Source of the DNA: Flavobacteriaceae bacterium UBA3159
GTDB taxonomy: Bacteria; Bacteroidota; Bacteroidia; Flavobacteriales; Flavobacteriaceae
Reading direction: 5' to 3'
NCBI GenBank assembly: GCA_002364535.1
Contig: DEYL01000002.1
Location: forward strand, 113,087-177,086
Length of the DNA stretch: 64,000 bases
Below, in pieces: positions 26,541 through 36,113 of this stretch. The notes under the pieces are model-generated. The model ran no database searches. It saw only the letters and a program-made list of their open reading frames with translations, and was not told the DNA's origin. The translations under genes and the position numbers were made by a program. The first letter of the stretch is position 1. Each line of letters starts with the position of its first letter.

Positions 26541-29500
26541 TTGATCTGTAGAAAAAAGAACAAAAATTTAGGTTTAAATTTCTTTCTGCTGCCCCTACTG
26601 ATGATTTGCAGTTTTTCGCTGTGGGGACAGGTGGAGACCAGCTATAATTTGTCCAAATCTAAGCTTACCCAATCTACCAATATCAGTTCAAAATACACCT
26701 ATGAACCTAAGTCGGGGATATACATATACACCGAAACCATCGATGGTTATCCCATCAATACGCCTTTGGTGATATCCCCAAAAGAATTTGAAGCCATGGT
26801 GCTGGCCGAACAGATGAAAGGGTATTTTCAAGGTAAAATAGCGGCCCTGACAGGAAATGCCGAAAACTTGACCGAAACACAAAAAAATCTCCTTCCTGAG
26901 GTTTATGTCAACGGTAAATTTTTTCAATCCATTTTTGGTAGCAATATAATTGATATTATCCCTCAGGGATCGGTAGGAATAGACTTGGGTGTAAGATACC
27001 AAAAGAACGACAATCCGGCAGCATCGCCCAGAAATCGGAGAAGTTTTGGCTTTGATTTTGACCAAAGGATCAGTTTAAGTCTATTGGGTAAAATTGGTGA
27101 TCGTTTGCAAATCACAGCCAACTATGATACAGAGTCTACTTTTGACTTTCAAAATTTGGTCAAAATAGAATTCAATCCGCCCCAGTTGTCAGAAGTTTCT
27201 GACATTATTCCTGAGTCAGTGAATGCTCAAGGAAATTTGCTTAAATCCCGGGCGCAAAATCTTTTATCCGCTACCCAAAACATTACCGAAAAAGCAGCGC
27301 AGATACAACAAAAAATTGGGGATTTTCAGAGTACCTACGATGAAGCCAGACAAAAAATTCTCAACCTTAAATCAAAAGCGGATGCCATGTCCGGTCAGAA
27401 TTTGATGGGTATGGGTAGTAATGTTACAGATTATCTCAATGGAAAGGTAACTGAGGATGCAATCCTACAAAATATCAGCATTGGAAACATCAGCATGCCT
27501 TTAAACAGCAACCTTATTCAAGGTGCACAAAGTCTCTTTGGAGTTAGAAGTGATCTAAAATTCGGAAAAACCACGATTTCGGCTGTTTTTTCTGAGCAAC
27601 GTTCACAATCCCAGAATGTAGTCGCTCAAGGAGGGGGAACCCTGCAAGAGTTCAATATTTTTGCCCTGGACTACGAAGAAGACCGTCACTATTTCTTGTC
27701 ACAATATTTTAGGGATAACTACGATCAATTTCTCAATAACTACCCCTACATCAATTCACCGGTTCAGATCGCCAGAATTGAAGTCTGGATCACCAACAGG
27801 GGATCTCAAACAAGAAACATCCGAAACATTGTAGGTTTTCAGGATTTAGGTGAAAGCGATCCGAGTAAAACCAAACTCGATGACAGAATCACCAACTTTT
27901 TTAACAAAACAGGTCTTTCCAGTCCTCCTTCCAATAAAAATAACCGATTGGATCCTGAAACCATTGGAAGAGGAGGTATCTTGAGTAGCGACATTCGCGA
28001 TATTGCCTCTATATCCCGTTCATTTGGGGCCTACAACAATCGGGTCAATGAGGGATTTGATTATGCCGTATTGGAAAGCGCAAGAAAGCTCAGTCAAAGT
28101 GAATACAAACTTCACCCTCAATTGGGTTATATCTCTCTCAATCAACGTTTGAGCAATGACGAAGTTTTGGCTGTGGCCTATCAATACACTTACGGAGGCA
28201 AAGTCTATCAAGTAGGTGAATTTGCCAATGGAAGTATAGAGACCACTGCTGTTAACAACAATCCAAACGAAGAAAACCTGAGCATTATAAACAACAATTT
28301 GGTGGTCAAACTGCTCAAAAGTAATATTACTGATGTTCGTCAACCCATCTGGGATTTGATGATGAAAAATATCTACAATACCGGTGCCTTTCAACTATCT
28401 GAGGAAAATTTCAGACTCAATATACTTTATTCAGACCCTTCGCCCATCAATTATTTGACTCCTGTAGACAAATCTATTTGGCCGAAGAATATGGACGACA
28501 GAATCCTTTTAAATACTTTTAATTTGGATCAACTCAACTTCTATCAAGATCCACAGCCGGAGGGCGATGGATTCTTTGATTATATTCCCGGGATTACCAT
28601 CGAACCCCAATACGGCAGAATTATATTTCCCAATGTAGAGCCTTTTGGAGAATACCTTTTTGAGCTGCTGGACGATCCCAACTCACAAAGAGAAAAATAC
28701 AAAAACGTTGAAACTTACAATAACAACCAAAAAAGATATGTTTTCAATGAAATGTATTTTAAAACCAAAGCCGCTGCTTTGGAGACAACTGAAAAAAATA
28801 AATTTCAGATCAAAGGGCGTTATAAATCAGAAGGGGGAGATGGTATTCCTATTGGCGCATTCAATGTTCCGCGTGGCTCGGTAAAGGTTACCGCAGGAGG
28901 TCGGGTACTGAGAGAGGGCATTGACTATACTGTAAATTATGCCATTGGTAGGGTCAAGATTTTAGATCCTGCTTTGCAAGCCTCTAATGTTCCTATCAAT
29001 ATATCTGTCGAAAACAATTCTTTTTTTAATCAACAGAACAAAAGGTTTTCGGGAGTCAACATCGTTCACAAGTTTAATGACAAATTGGTTTTTGGTGGAA
29101 CCCTCTTGAATCTGAGTGAAAATCCACTGACCCAAAAAGCAAACTACGGTACAGAACCGGTGAATAATACCATGATCGGTTTCAATACCAATTTTTCTAC
29201 CGAACTCCCATTCCTAACCCGTTGGGTCAATAAAATCCCGACCATTAAAACCAATGTACCCTCCATATTGTCTTTCAGGGGAGAAATAGCCAATCTCGTC
29301 GCCGGAAAGCCTAAAAACACTCAACTTCAAGGCGAATCCAATGTTTATATTGATGACTTTGAGGGAGCCCAAACCAATATAGACATCAAGGGCTTTAACT
29401 CTTGGAAGCTCTCAAGTATTCCTTTGAAAAATTTTAAAGGTTCAGAGGTTAAAAACAACGACATCAGCAGTGGCTTTGGAAGGGCCAAACTTGCTTGGTA

Positions 29501-32500
29501 TTCCATTGATCCTATCTTCTACGCTGGTGGGAGGCCGTCGGGAATAAACAATGACGACATCTCACTCAATACAACCCGAAGGATTTTTATTAAAGAGATT
29601 TTCCCCGAACAGGATCTTGTGCAGGGATCTACCACTGTCCAAAACACCTTAGATTTGGCCTATTATCCCGATGAAGTAGGGCCCTACAACAATGTGACTG
29701 ATGATGAATTTAGAATTGATGCTGCCAAAAATTGGGCAGGGATCATGCGGCCTATTAATGCGACTAACTTCGAACAGTCCAATGTGGAATTTATTGAATT
29801 TTGGCTCTTGGATACCTTCAGCGAAATAATCACTGAGCATGGCGACTTAGGGGAACTTTACTTCCATTTGGGGAATATTTCGGAAGATATACTCAAAGAC
29901 GGACGAAAACAATTTGAAAATGGATTGCCAGTGCTTAATGGTCAAAAATTAGTCCATAATACTCCTTGGGGGAAAGTACCTTCCACCCAGTCACTACTGT
30001 ATGCTTTCAATACTGTTCCAGGGGACAGAGCAGTACAAGATGTTGGATTCGATGGTTTGAACGATGATCAAGAGCAGTTGATTTATTCCAATGGACCTCC
30101 CGAAGATCCTGCGCGTGACAACTATCAATTTTTCGTTGCAGCTAAAGGCGGAATTTTGGATCGTTACAAAAATTACAACGGCACCCAAGGCAACTCCCCC
30201 ATTGCTTTTTCTGATACCGATAGAGGTAATACTACTGAACCAGACTCTGAGGACATTAACCGCGATCAAAGCATGAACACCATTGATAGCTACTTTGAGT
30301 ATCGCGTACCCATTTCAAAATCAATGGGGGTGGGCAATCACCCTTTTATAACAGATGTTCGTGAAAATGTAAAAGTCGCTGTTCCCAACGGAGATGAAAT
30401 CACCACCCGATGGATTCAATTCAAAATACCGGTACAAAAAGGCTACTATGAAGACACCCAATTTGATGAATATTTTGAGGCCATCAACAACATCGAAGAT
30501 TTACGTTCCATCCGTTTTATGCGAATGGTACTCAAAGGTTTTGAAGAACCCGTTGTATTACGATTTGGAACCTTGGATCTGGTTCGGGGAGATTGGCGCA
30601 GATACAATCAAAAACTAAATAAAAACCTACCTAAAAACAACAATACCACAGTTGACATCAGTACCGTCAATATTTTGGAAAACGAAAATCGTATTCCTAT
30701 CAACTATGTATTGCCCCCCGACATTCAAAGGGAACAGATCAACAACAACAACACTATTGTCCGACAAAATGAGCAATCCATGTCTCTAAGGATATGCGAC
30801 CTTCAACCAATGGATTACAGAGCTGTTTACAAAAATGTGAATGTGGATATTCGACAATACAAAAACCTTAAAATGTTTCTACATGCCGAATCCATCGTAG
30901 GACAAAAACCTTTGCCTGGGGAGGGAACATCCGAGGAATATGACCGACGTATGGTTGCATTTATCCGCTTGGGGACAGACTTTTTGGACAACTATTATCA
31001 GGTCGAAATTCCATTAAAACCAACTGAATACGTAGAAAGTTCATCCAACAAATTCACTGCTGATGAAGTTTGGCAACCAGAATCCAATGCATTGGAAGTG
31101 CCCATCAAATTATTAGCAAAACTAAAAGCCGCCGCCATCAATAATTTCGGTCTGGGTAGGGTCTCATATTTTGATGAGGACATGAATCCCGTCGGTGAGT
31201 TTTCTCCAATCAGTGCTCTGCCCGGATTTAAGAAATACAAATTTGCTGTAAAAGGGAATCCTTCTTTGGGGTCTATTAAGACCTTGATGATTGGGGTAAA
31301 AAACCCCTCACAGCAATTGGGAGATGATTTGTGTGGAGAAGTATGGTTCAACGAATTGCGTATTGCGGGAATTGATTCCAAAGGGGGCTGGGCTGCCGTT
31401 GGAGCCATGGACACCAACTTTGCCGATTTGGCAACTGTGGCTGCCACAGCAAGAATTTCCACCATTGGATTTGGTTCCATAGACCAGACCCCTAACCAAA
31501 GCAATCGGGAGGATATGAAACAGTATGATGTGGTAACCAACATCAACTTGGGAAAATTACTGCCCCAAAACTGGGGACTTCAAATACCCCTTAACTTCAA
31601 TGTAGGAGAAACTTTTATCACCCCCGAATACGACCCTTTTTATCAAGACATCCTATTGCAAGACCGTCTGGACGCCTCCAAAAGAACTTCACAACGAGAT
31701 TCCATTAACAATCAATCCATAGACTATACCCAAAGAAAAAGTATCAGTTTGATTGGGGTACGAAAAAATAAAACGGGAAATAAACCAACCCATTTTTACA
31801 GCCCCGAAAATTTTGATTTTTCATATGCCTACAACGAGTTGCAACACCACGATTATGAAATTAAAAACCAAACCGACAAAAATTTTCAGTTAGGGGCCAA
31901 CTACGGTCATTCTTTTAAGCCGATGGAGATCAACCCATTCAGAAAAATCAAAGCCTTGAATCGAAAGCGATACTGGCAATGGCTGAAAGAAATCAATTTC
32001 AATCCCATTCCAAATAATATAGAAATTACCTCCAATATCAATCGAGATTTTAGCAGTCAGCGATTCCGACAAGTCTATATGGAAGGGATTGATGCAGCCC
32101 AACAAATCCCCCTGCCGAACCTTCAACTCAGAAACTATCTGTTTGACTGGTCCTACTCTATCAACCATAATTTGACCAGATCTTTACGTTTTAATTTTAC
32201 AGCCTCCAACAACAACATAGTCCGCAATTTCTATGAAAATGATCCCAACAATCCTTTGGGGGGGATCAACAAAAGCTTAGATATCTGGGATGGGATTTGG
32301 GATACCGGTCAAACCGATCGCCATTTTCAGTCCCTTTCATTTAACTACAAAATTCCTTTGCGATTAATTCCCTTTCTTAATTTTATTGATGTCAATTACA
32401 ACTATACAGGAAATTTCAGTTGGCAAAGGGGATCCAACGCCATGGCGGCTGTCACCAGCCAAGAAGGTTCGTCACTGGGGATTGTCAACACCATTCAAAA

Positions 32501-34013
32501 TGCCAATACCAAAACCCTAACCGGATCAATTTCTTTTGAAAAACTCTATACCATTCTGGGATTAAAATCCAAAAGATCACCTTTTGACCAACCTTTTGCC
32601 AGAGCGGCAGCCGCCTACAACGCTCAGGCCCAAGAACAAGAGAAAAAACCCAAAAACACGACATTCAGGAAAGGGGCCACTTACTTGGTTGACCTGATCT
32701 CATCGATCAAAAGAGTTCAATTCAATTATTCGGAAAACAATGGTAAAGTCATTCCAGGATATCTCCCCAATATTGGATTTATTGGTACTGTAGAACCCTC
32801 TTTTAGTTTTACTTTTGGAAGTCAGGCCGATGTCCGTTATGAGATAGCCAAAAGAGGATGGTTGACCAGTTTCCCCAATTTTAACGAGCCTTTTGTTCAA
32901 GTTCATAACAGCAAACTCAATGTTTCTGCTCAGATCAACCCCTTAAAAGACTTCACCATCGATTTGAACGCTGAGCGCAACTATTCAAACAATCTGTCAG
33001 AAAACTACAACATACAAAATCAGAATTATATTTCCTTAAACACTAATGAATATGGGAATTTTGGAATGTCTACCATTTTGATCAGAACCGCTTTTTCAGG
33101 AGGAGAAGGTATTGTCAATCAAAATTTTAAGAACTTCAGAGAAAATCGCCTTATCATCGCCAACCGCTTGGCAAAGCAGAAGGGAACCTCGCTTACCAAT
33201 CCCGATGAAAATGGCTTTCCCGAAGGCTTCAGTAAAAACCACCAAACCGTTTTGGTCGCTTCCTTCCTTTCAGCCTATACCGGAACCGATCCCAAAAAAA
33301 TATCTTTTGATCCCATTCAAAATACACCATTACCCAACTGGAATTTCAAATACACAGGACTGACAAAAATCAAATCTTTGGCCAAAATCTTCAATCGATT
33401 TTCCATAACCCACGGTTATCGGTCGAGTTATACCCTTACCAACTATCAAACCAATTTGGAATACGACCCAACTCAATTCTTGCTCAAAGACCAATCGGGG
33501 AATTACATGGCCTCAAGATTTTACTCTAATATCAATTTGGCAGAGCAATTCAACCCTTTGATCCGGCTAGATGTAGAGTTCCAAAACTCACTCAAAATAC
33601 TTGCAGAGTTGCGGAGAGATCGCTCCCTGTCCTTGAGTTTGGACAACAGCCTGCTGACCGAACAAAGTGGAAATGAATATATCGTAGGGATGGGTTATCG
33701 TTTAAAAGATCTGAGAATCAGAACTAATTTGGGGGGAAGAAGAGTTATCCTGAGTGGAGACCTTAATCTGAAAGCGGATTTTTCTTACCGAAAAAACATC
33801 ACTTTACTTCGTAATTTGGATTATGACAATAATCAAGTAACTGCAGGACAAACCGTAATGTCCATCAAATTTTCTGCAAACTATAACTTATCTAAGAATC
33901 TGACGAGCATATTTTTCTACGATCACAATTTTTCTGAATTTGCCATTTCAACAGCTTTTCCTCAAACCTCTATAAGATCGGGGATCACCATCCGTTATAA
34001 TTTTGGAAACTAA
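26541..34013 (+). CDS. sprA: gliding motility / type IX secretion translocon protein SprA
   Basis: A 2490-residue outer-membrane giant that forms the T9SS translocon barrel. Family marks include GDGFFDYIPGITIEPQYG near residue 674 and VYIDDFEGAQTNID near 936. Long stretches of alternating polar and aromatic residues to the end give a very large barrel, finishing ITIRYNFGN. An in-frame stop (that of ruvA) lies 6 bases upstream and the first ATG is at 26601, inside the signal peptide. Only TTG at 26541 gives an intact signal (basic start, then NFFLLPLLMICSFSLWGQ), so I infer a TTG start. Length is normal for the family. Confidence 0.96.
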   Translation: MICRKKNKNLGLNFFLLPLLMICSFSLWGQVETSYNLSKSKLTQSTNISSKYTYEPKSGIYIYTETIDGYPINTPLVISPKEFEAMVLAEQMKGYFQGKIAALTGNAENLTETQKNLLPEVYVNGKFFQSIFGSNIIDIIPQGSVGIDLGVRYQKNDNPAASPRNRRSFGFDFDQRISLSLLGKIGDRLQITANYDTESTFDFQNLVKIEFNPPQLSEVSDIIPESVNAQGNLLKSRAQNLLSATQNITEKAAQIQQKIGDFQSTYDEARQKILNLKSKADAMSGQNLMGMGSNVTDYLNGKVTEDAILQNISIGNISMPLNSNLIQGAQSLFGVRSDLKFGKTTISAVFSEQRSQSQNVVAQGGGTLQEFNIFALDYEEDRHYFLSQYFRDNYDQFLNNYPYINSPVQIARIEVWITNRGSQTRNIRNIVGFQDLGESDPSKTKLDDRITNFFNKTGLSSPPSNKNNRLDPETIGRGGILSSDIRDIASISRSFGAYNNRVNEGFDYAVLESARKLSQSEYKLHPQLGYISLNQRLSNDEVLAVAYQYTYGGKVYQVGEFANGSIETTAVNNNPNEENLSIINNNLVVKLLKSNITDVRQPIWDLMMKNIYNTGAFQLSEENFRLNILYSDPSPINYLTPVDKSIWPKNMDDRILLNTFNLDQLNFYQDPQPEGDGFFDYIPGITIEPQYGRIIFPNVEPFGEYLFELLDDPNSQREKYKNVETYNNNQKRYVFNEMYFKTKAAALETTEKNKFQIKGRYKSEGGDGIPIGAFNVPRGSVKVTAGGRVLREGIDYTVNYAIGRVKILDPALQASNVPINISVENNSFFNQQNKRFSGVNIVHKFNDKLVFGGTLLNLSENPLTQKANYGTEPVNNTMIGFNTNFSTELPFLTRWVNKIPTIKTNVPSILSFRGEIANLVAGKPKNTQLQGESNVYIDDFEGAQTNIDIKGFNSWKLSSIPLKNFKGSEVKNNDISSGFGRAKLAWYSIDPIFYAGGRPSGINNDDISLNTTRRIFIKEIFPEQDLVQGSTTVQNTLDLAYYPDEVGPYNNVTDDEFRIDAAKNWAGIMRPINATNFEQSNVEFIEFWLLDTFSEIITEHGDLGELYFHLGNISEDILKDGRKQFENGLPVLNGQKLVHNTPWGKVPSTQSLLYAFNTVPGDRAVQDVGFDGLNDDQEQLIYSNGPPEDPARDNYQFFVAAKGGILDRYKNYNGTQGNSPIAFSDTDRGNTTEPDSEDINRDQSMNTIDSYFEYRVPISKSMGVGNHPFITDVRENVKVAVPNGDEITTRWIQFKIPVQKGYYEDTQFDEYFEAINNIEDLRSIRFMRMVLKGFEEPVVLRFGTLDLVRGDWRRYNQKLNKNLPKNNNTTVDISTVNILENENRIPINYVLPPDIQREQINNNNTIVRQNEQSMSLRICDLQPMDYRAVYKNVNVDIRQYKNLKMFLHAESIVGQKPLPGEGTSEEYDRRMVAFIRLGTDFLDNYYQVEIPLKPTEYVESSSNKFTADEVWQPESNALEVPIKLLAKLKAAAINNFGLGRVSYFDEDMNPVGEFSPISALPGFKKYKFAVKGNPSLGSIKTLMIGVKNPSQQLGDDLCGEVWFNELRIAGIDSKGGWAAVGAMDTNFADLATVAATARISTIGFGSIDQTPNQSNREDMKQYDVVTNINLGKLLPQNWGLQIPLNFNVGETFITPEYDPFYQDILLQDRLDASKRTSQRDSINNQSIDYTQRKSISLIGVRKNKTGNKPTHFYSPENFDFSYAYNELQHHDYEIKNQTDKNFQLGANYGHSFKPMEINPFRKIKALNRKRYWQWLKEINFNPIPNNIEITSNINRDFSSQRFRQVYMEGIDAAQQIPLPNLQLRNYLFDWSYSINHNLTRSLRFNFTASNNNIVRNFYENDPNNPLGGINKSLDIWDGIWDTGQTDRHFQSLSFNYKIPLRLIPFLNFIDVNYNYTGNFSWQRGSNAMAAVTSQEGSSLGIVNTIQNANTKTLTGSISFEKLYTILGLKSKRSPFDQPFARAAAAYNAQAQEQEKKPKNTTFRKGATYLVDLISSIKRVQFNYSENNGKVIPGYLPNIGFIGTVEPSFSFTFGSQADVRYEIAKRGWLTSFPNFNEPFVQVHNSKLNVSAQINPLKDFTIDLNAERNYSNNLSENYNIQNQNYISLNTNEYGNFGMSTILIRTAFSGGEGIVNQNFKNFRENRLIIANRLAKQKGTSLTNPDENGFPEGFSKNHQTVLVASFLSAYTGTDPKKISFDPIQNTPLPNWNFKYTGLTKIKSLAKIFNRFSITHGYRSSYTLTNYQTNLEYDPTQFLLKDQSGNYMASRFYSNINLAEQFNPLIRLDVEFQNSLKILAELRRDRSLSLSLDNSLLTEQSGNEYIVGMGYRLKDLRIRTNLGGRRVILSGDLNLKADFSYRKNITLLRNLDYDNNQVTAGQTVMSIKFSANYNLSKNLTSIFFYDHNFSEFAISTAFPQTSIRSGITIRYNFGN

Positions 34014-34033
34014 AAGTGAATTGTATTACTTTG
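34002..34033 (+). promoter_or_regulatory. promoter for gcvH
   Basis: TTTG at 34002-34005, 20 bases, then TTACTTTG at 34026-34033: a near-perfect match to the Bacteroidota housekeeping promoter TTTG-N19/20-TANNTTTG. The -33 box lies within the last codons of sprA. The expected transcript start is near 34040, 18 bases before the gcvH ATG. Confidence 0.55.
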
Positions 34034-34057
34034 CGTTTATAATATAAACCAAGATTA

Positions 34058-34438
34058 ATGAATATTCCCTCCGATCTCCTGTACAGTAATGACCACGAGT
34101 GGGTCAAATTAGATGGTGAATTTGCTACCATAGGCATTACAGATTTTGCCCAACGGGAGTTGGGAGATATTGTCTATATTGAAATTGAAACCTTAGGAGA
34201 TACTTTGGAGCGGGATCAAGTTTTTGGAACGGTGGAAGCGGTAAAGACAGTTTCTGATTTATTTATGCCTCTTACCGGTGAGGTTTTAGAGTTTAACTCA
34301 ACGCTAGAGGACACCCCAGAGGCCGTTAATGATCAGCCCTATGAATCGGGATGGATGATTAAAATTAAAATGGACAATCCCGCTCAACTCAAAGATTTAA
34401 TGAGTGCCGATCAATACAAGCAATTGATTCAAGCCTAG
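34058..34438 (+). CDS. gcvH: glycine cleavage system H protein
   Basis: A 126-residue lipoyl carrier that shuttles the aminomethyl group between the P, T and L proteins of glycine cleavage. The lipoylated lysine is Lys63 in GTVEAVKTVSDL, within the hairpin of the lipoyl domain. HEWVKLDGEFATIGITDFAQ, LPLTGEV-like (MPLTGEVLEF) and NDQPYESGWMIKIKM complete the family pattern. Length is standard. It stands alone between sprA and tonB in this window, with its own promoter. Confidence 0.97.
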   Translation: MNIPSDLLYSNDHEWVKLDGEFATIGITDFAQRELGDIVYIEIETLGDTLERDQVFGTVEAVKTVSDLFMPLTGEVLEFNSTLEDTPEAVNDQPYESGWMIKIKMDNPAQLKDLMSADQYKQLIQA

Positions 34439-34490
34439 AGGGAAACCACCAAGACAAAAAAAAATCTTGTTTATTATCGATTTTTTTTTA

Positions 34491-34506
34491 GTTTAGCATA
34501 CTAAAC
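34491..34506. repeat. short inverted repeat upstream of tonB
   Basis: GTTTAG-CATA-CTAAAC forms a 6-bp stem with a 4-base loop and is preceded, not followed, by a run of nine T. It ends 12 bases before the tonB ATG, where it could act as an operator or 5' UTR hairpin. A weak CAAGA/TCTTG stem at 34450-34469 precedes it and could end the gcvH transcript. Confidence 0.3.
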
Positions 34507-34518
34507 ATAGTTGGCAAA

Positions 34519-35229
34519 ATGCAACCCAAAAAGAACGAAAACGCGGATTTATCCAAGAATAGTAGTCTCTATTTCATCATAGGCTTGACCTCAGTTCTCT
34601 TTATATCATGGCAAGCCATTGAGTGGAAAACTTACGATAGAAGTGGCTATGGATATGAAGCATTGAACGTTGAAGACGACGATGATGAGGAAATCCCAAT
34701 CACTGAGCAAATTAAAGTCCCCCCCCCACCCCCCCCACCCCCCCCTGCTCCGGAAGTCATTGAGGTTGTAGAAGACGAGGAAGAAGTGGAAGAAACAGTA
34801 ATTGAATCTACGGAGACCGACCAAGATGAGATCGTTGAGGTTGAGGAGGTTGAGATCGAAGATGACTTTGAGGATGTCGATGTACCTTTTGCAGTGATTG
34901 AAGATGTACCTATTTTTCCTGGTTGTGAAAGGGTTTCAAAATCAAAAAGAAGAGAATGTTTTCAGGAAAAAATCAACAAACACATCAGGAAAAATTTCCG
35001 TTATCCCGAAATCGCCCAAGAAATGGGTATACAAGGAAGGGTGTATGTGAATTTTATCATATCTAAAGACGGTTCGATCAGCAATATCAGAATGCGAGGC
35101 CCGGATAAAAATTTGGAGAAAGAAGCCGCAAGGATTATTGGTAAATTACCCGACATGACTCCCGGAAAACAAAGAGGAAGACCGGTAAGGGTTCCCTTTA
35201 GTATTCCCATCACTTTTAGGTTACAATAG
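34519..35229 (+). CDS. energy transducer TonB-like protein
   Basis: A 236-residue periplasm-spanning protein linking the proton-driven ExbBD motor to outer-membrane transporters. One membrane helix lies at about residues 17-34 (LYFIIGLTSVLFISW). Next is an acidic linker with nine consecutive Pro and many Asp/Glu (about 50-125). The TonB C-terminal domain covers about 140-236 (INKHIRKNFRYPEIAQEMGI, GRVYVNFIISKDGSI, VRVPFSIPITFRLQ). The Pro run is encoded by three C tracts of 9, 8 and 8 bases, open to slippage. A decayed second copy lies downstream of the terminator. Confidence 0.92.
   Translation: MQPKKNENADLSKNSSLYFIIGLTSVLFISWQAIEWKTYDRSGYGYEALNVEDDDDEEIPITEQIKVPPPPPPPPPAPEVIEVVEDEEEVEETVIESTETDQDEIVEVEEVEIEDDFEDVDVPFAVIEDVPIFPGCERVSKSKRRECFQEKINKHIRKNFRYPEIAQEMGIQGRVYVNFIISKDGSISNIRMRGPDKNLEKEAARIIGKLPDMTPGKQRGRPVRVPFSIPITFRLQ
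34719..34745 (+). repeat. C9-A-C8-A-C8 homopolymer tracts inside tonB
   Basis: Three cytosine runs of 9, 8 and 8 bases, separated by single A, encode the Pro linker. Almost every codon is CCC although CCA, CCT and CCG would serve equally. Gain or loss of one C would shift the frame and remove the TonB C-terminal domain. This is the usual layout of a slipped-strand phase switch, though selection for it is not proven. Confidence 0.7.
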
Positions 35230-35245
35230 ATATTGAAAACTTTCG

Positions 35246-35286
35246 AAAAAGTCTTAAAACCATGGTTTTAAGACTTTTTTGTTTTT
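35246..35286 (+). terminator. terminator after tonB, perfect 34-bp palindrome
   Basis: AAAAAGTCTTAAAACC and its exact complement form a 34-base palindrome centred on CCATGG, followed by T-rich sequence (TTTGTTTTT). It lies 17 bases after the tonB stop. With A-rich and T-rich flanks it could stop transcription on either strand. Confidence 0.8.
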
Positions 35287-35340
35287 AATAATAGCCCATT
35301 TCACTCTTTTTTATTGGTGATACTCAAATACCATGAAATT

Positions 35341-36033
35341 ATGTTACCCAAAAAAATCATAAGGCAGATTTAAGTAAGAACAGTACTACCTATTTCCTCA
35401 TTGGGTTGGTATTGATACTCTTCATCGTTTGGAGTGCGATTGAATTAAAAACTTATGAGAGGGATATTAACTGGATCGTCTTATTGTTATATACGACGAT
35501 GAAGAAGACATCCCGATTACATAAATGTATATCACCCTACCAACGCCACCTGCTGCACCCCAGTCATCGAAGTGATAGAGGACGAGGAGTAAGTGGAGGA
35601 GATGGTTATCGAATCCACCGAGACCGATCAGGATGAGATCATCGAGATTGAGGAAATCGTGGTTGAAGAGGAGGAGGAAGAGTATAGGTGCCTTTTGTCA
35701 TAATCTAGGACATTCTTTTTTTCTCGTTGTGAAAAAGTGTCTAAAAAAAAGCAACGCGACTGTCTTCAGGAAAAAATCAATAAACATATCAGAAATAATT
35801 TTAGATATACAGAAATCCCACAAGAGACGAGTATACAGGGCTGGGTTTATGTGAGTTTTGTCATTGGTAAAGATGGAAAAGTCATCATGGTAAAACCCAG
35901 ATGCACCAATAAGAACTTGGAGAAAGAAGCCCAACGTATGATCGAAAGACTTTACCAAAATATACCCCGAAAACAAAGAGGCAAAGCCGCTGGAGTTTCC
36001 TACTTCATTCCCATAACCTTTTGGTTGCAATGA
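35341..36033 (+). pseudogene. decayed tandem copy of the TonB-like gene
   Basis: The stretch aligns by eye along its length with the intact tonB. Shared parts are an ATG followed by the same Pro-Lys-rich start, then GCAGATTTAAGTAAGAACAG matching the Leu-Ser-Lys-Asn-Ser region. The helix region (TTTGGAGTGCGATTGAA), the acidic linker and the C-terminal domain also match. The reading frame is broken by stop codons within the first 15 codons and by several frameshifts, and the Pro tract is largely lost. Only the last 98 codons (35737-36033) remain open and encode a TonB C-terminal domain (INKHIRNNFRYTEIPQETSI to SYFIPITFWLQ). That remnant lacks a membrane anchor and is unlikely to work. Confidence 0.85.
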
Positions 36034-36067
36034 GTATTAATATAGGATCTTAAAATTGTCATATAGT

Positions 36068-36099
36068 TTTGCATAGGGATGATTTGTAGCCTATCTTTG
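36068..36099 (+). promoter_or_regulatory. consensus Bacteroidota promoter for the ctaB operon
   Basis: TTTG (36068-36071), exactly 20 bases, then TATCTTTG (36092-36099): a full match to TTTG-N19/20-TANNTTTG. The transcript should start near 36106, leaving a leader of about 8-11 bases before the ctaB ATG. It is the best promoter in the window and drives the oxidase accessory genes. Confidence 0.75.
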
Positions 36100-36113
36100 C
36101 TGCTGGATATTTG

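Noticed and set aside
30998..31546. Open frame of 182 codons on the minus strand inside sprA
   Set aside because: No family features, and sprA is clearly coding on the other strand through the whole stretch.
35737..36033. Functional short TonB protein
   Set aside because: It is the only open remnant of a broken tonB copy and lacks membrane anchor and linker.
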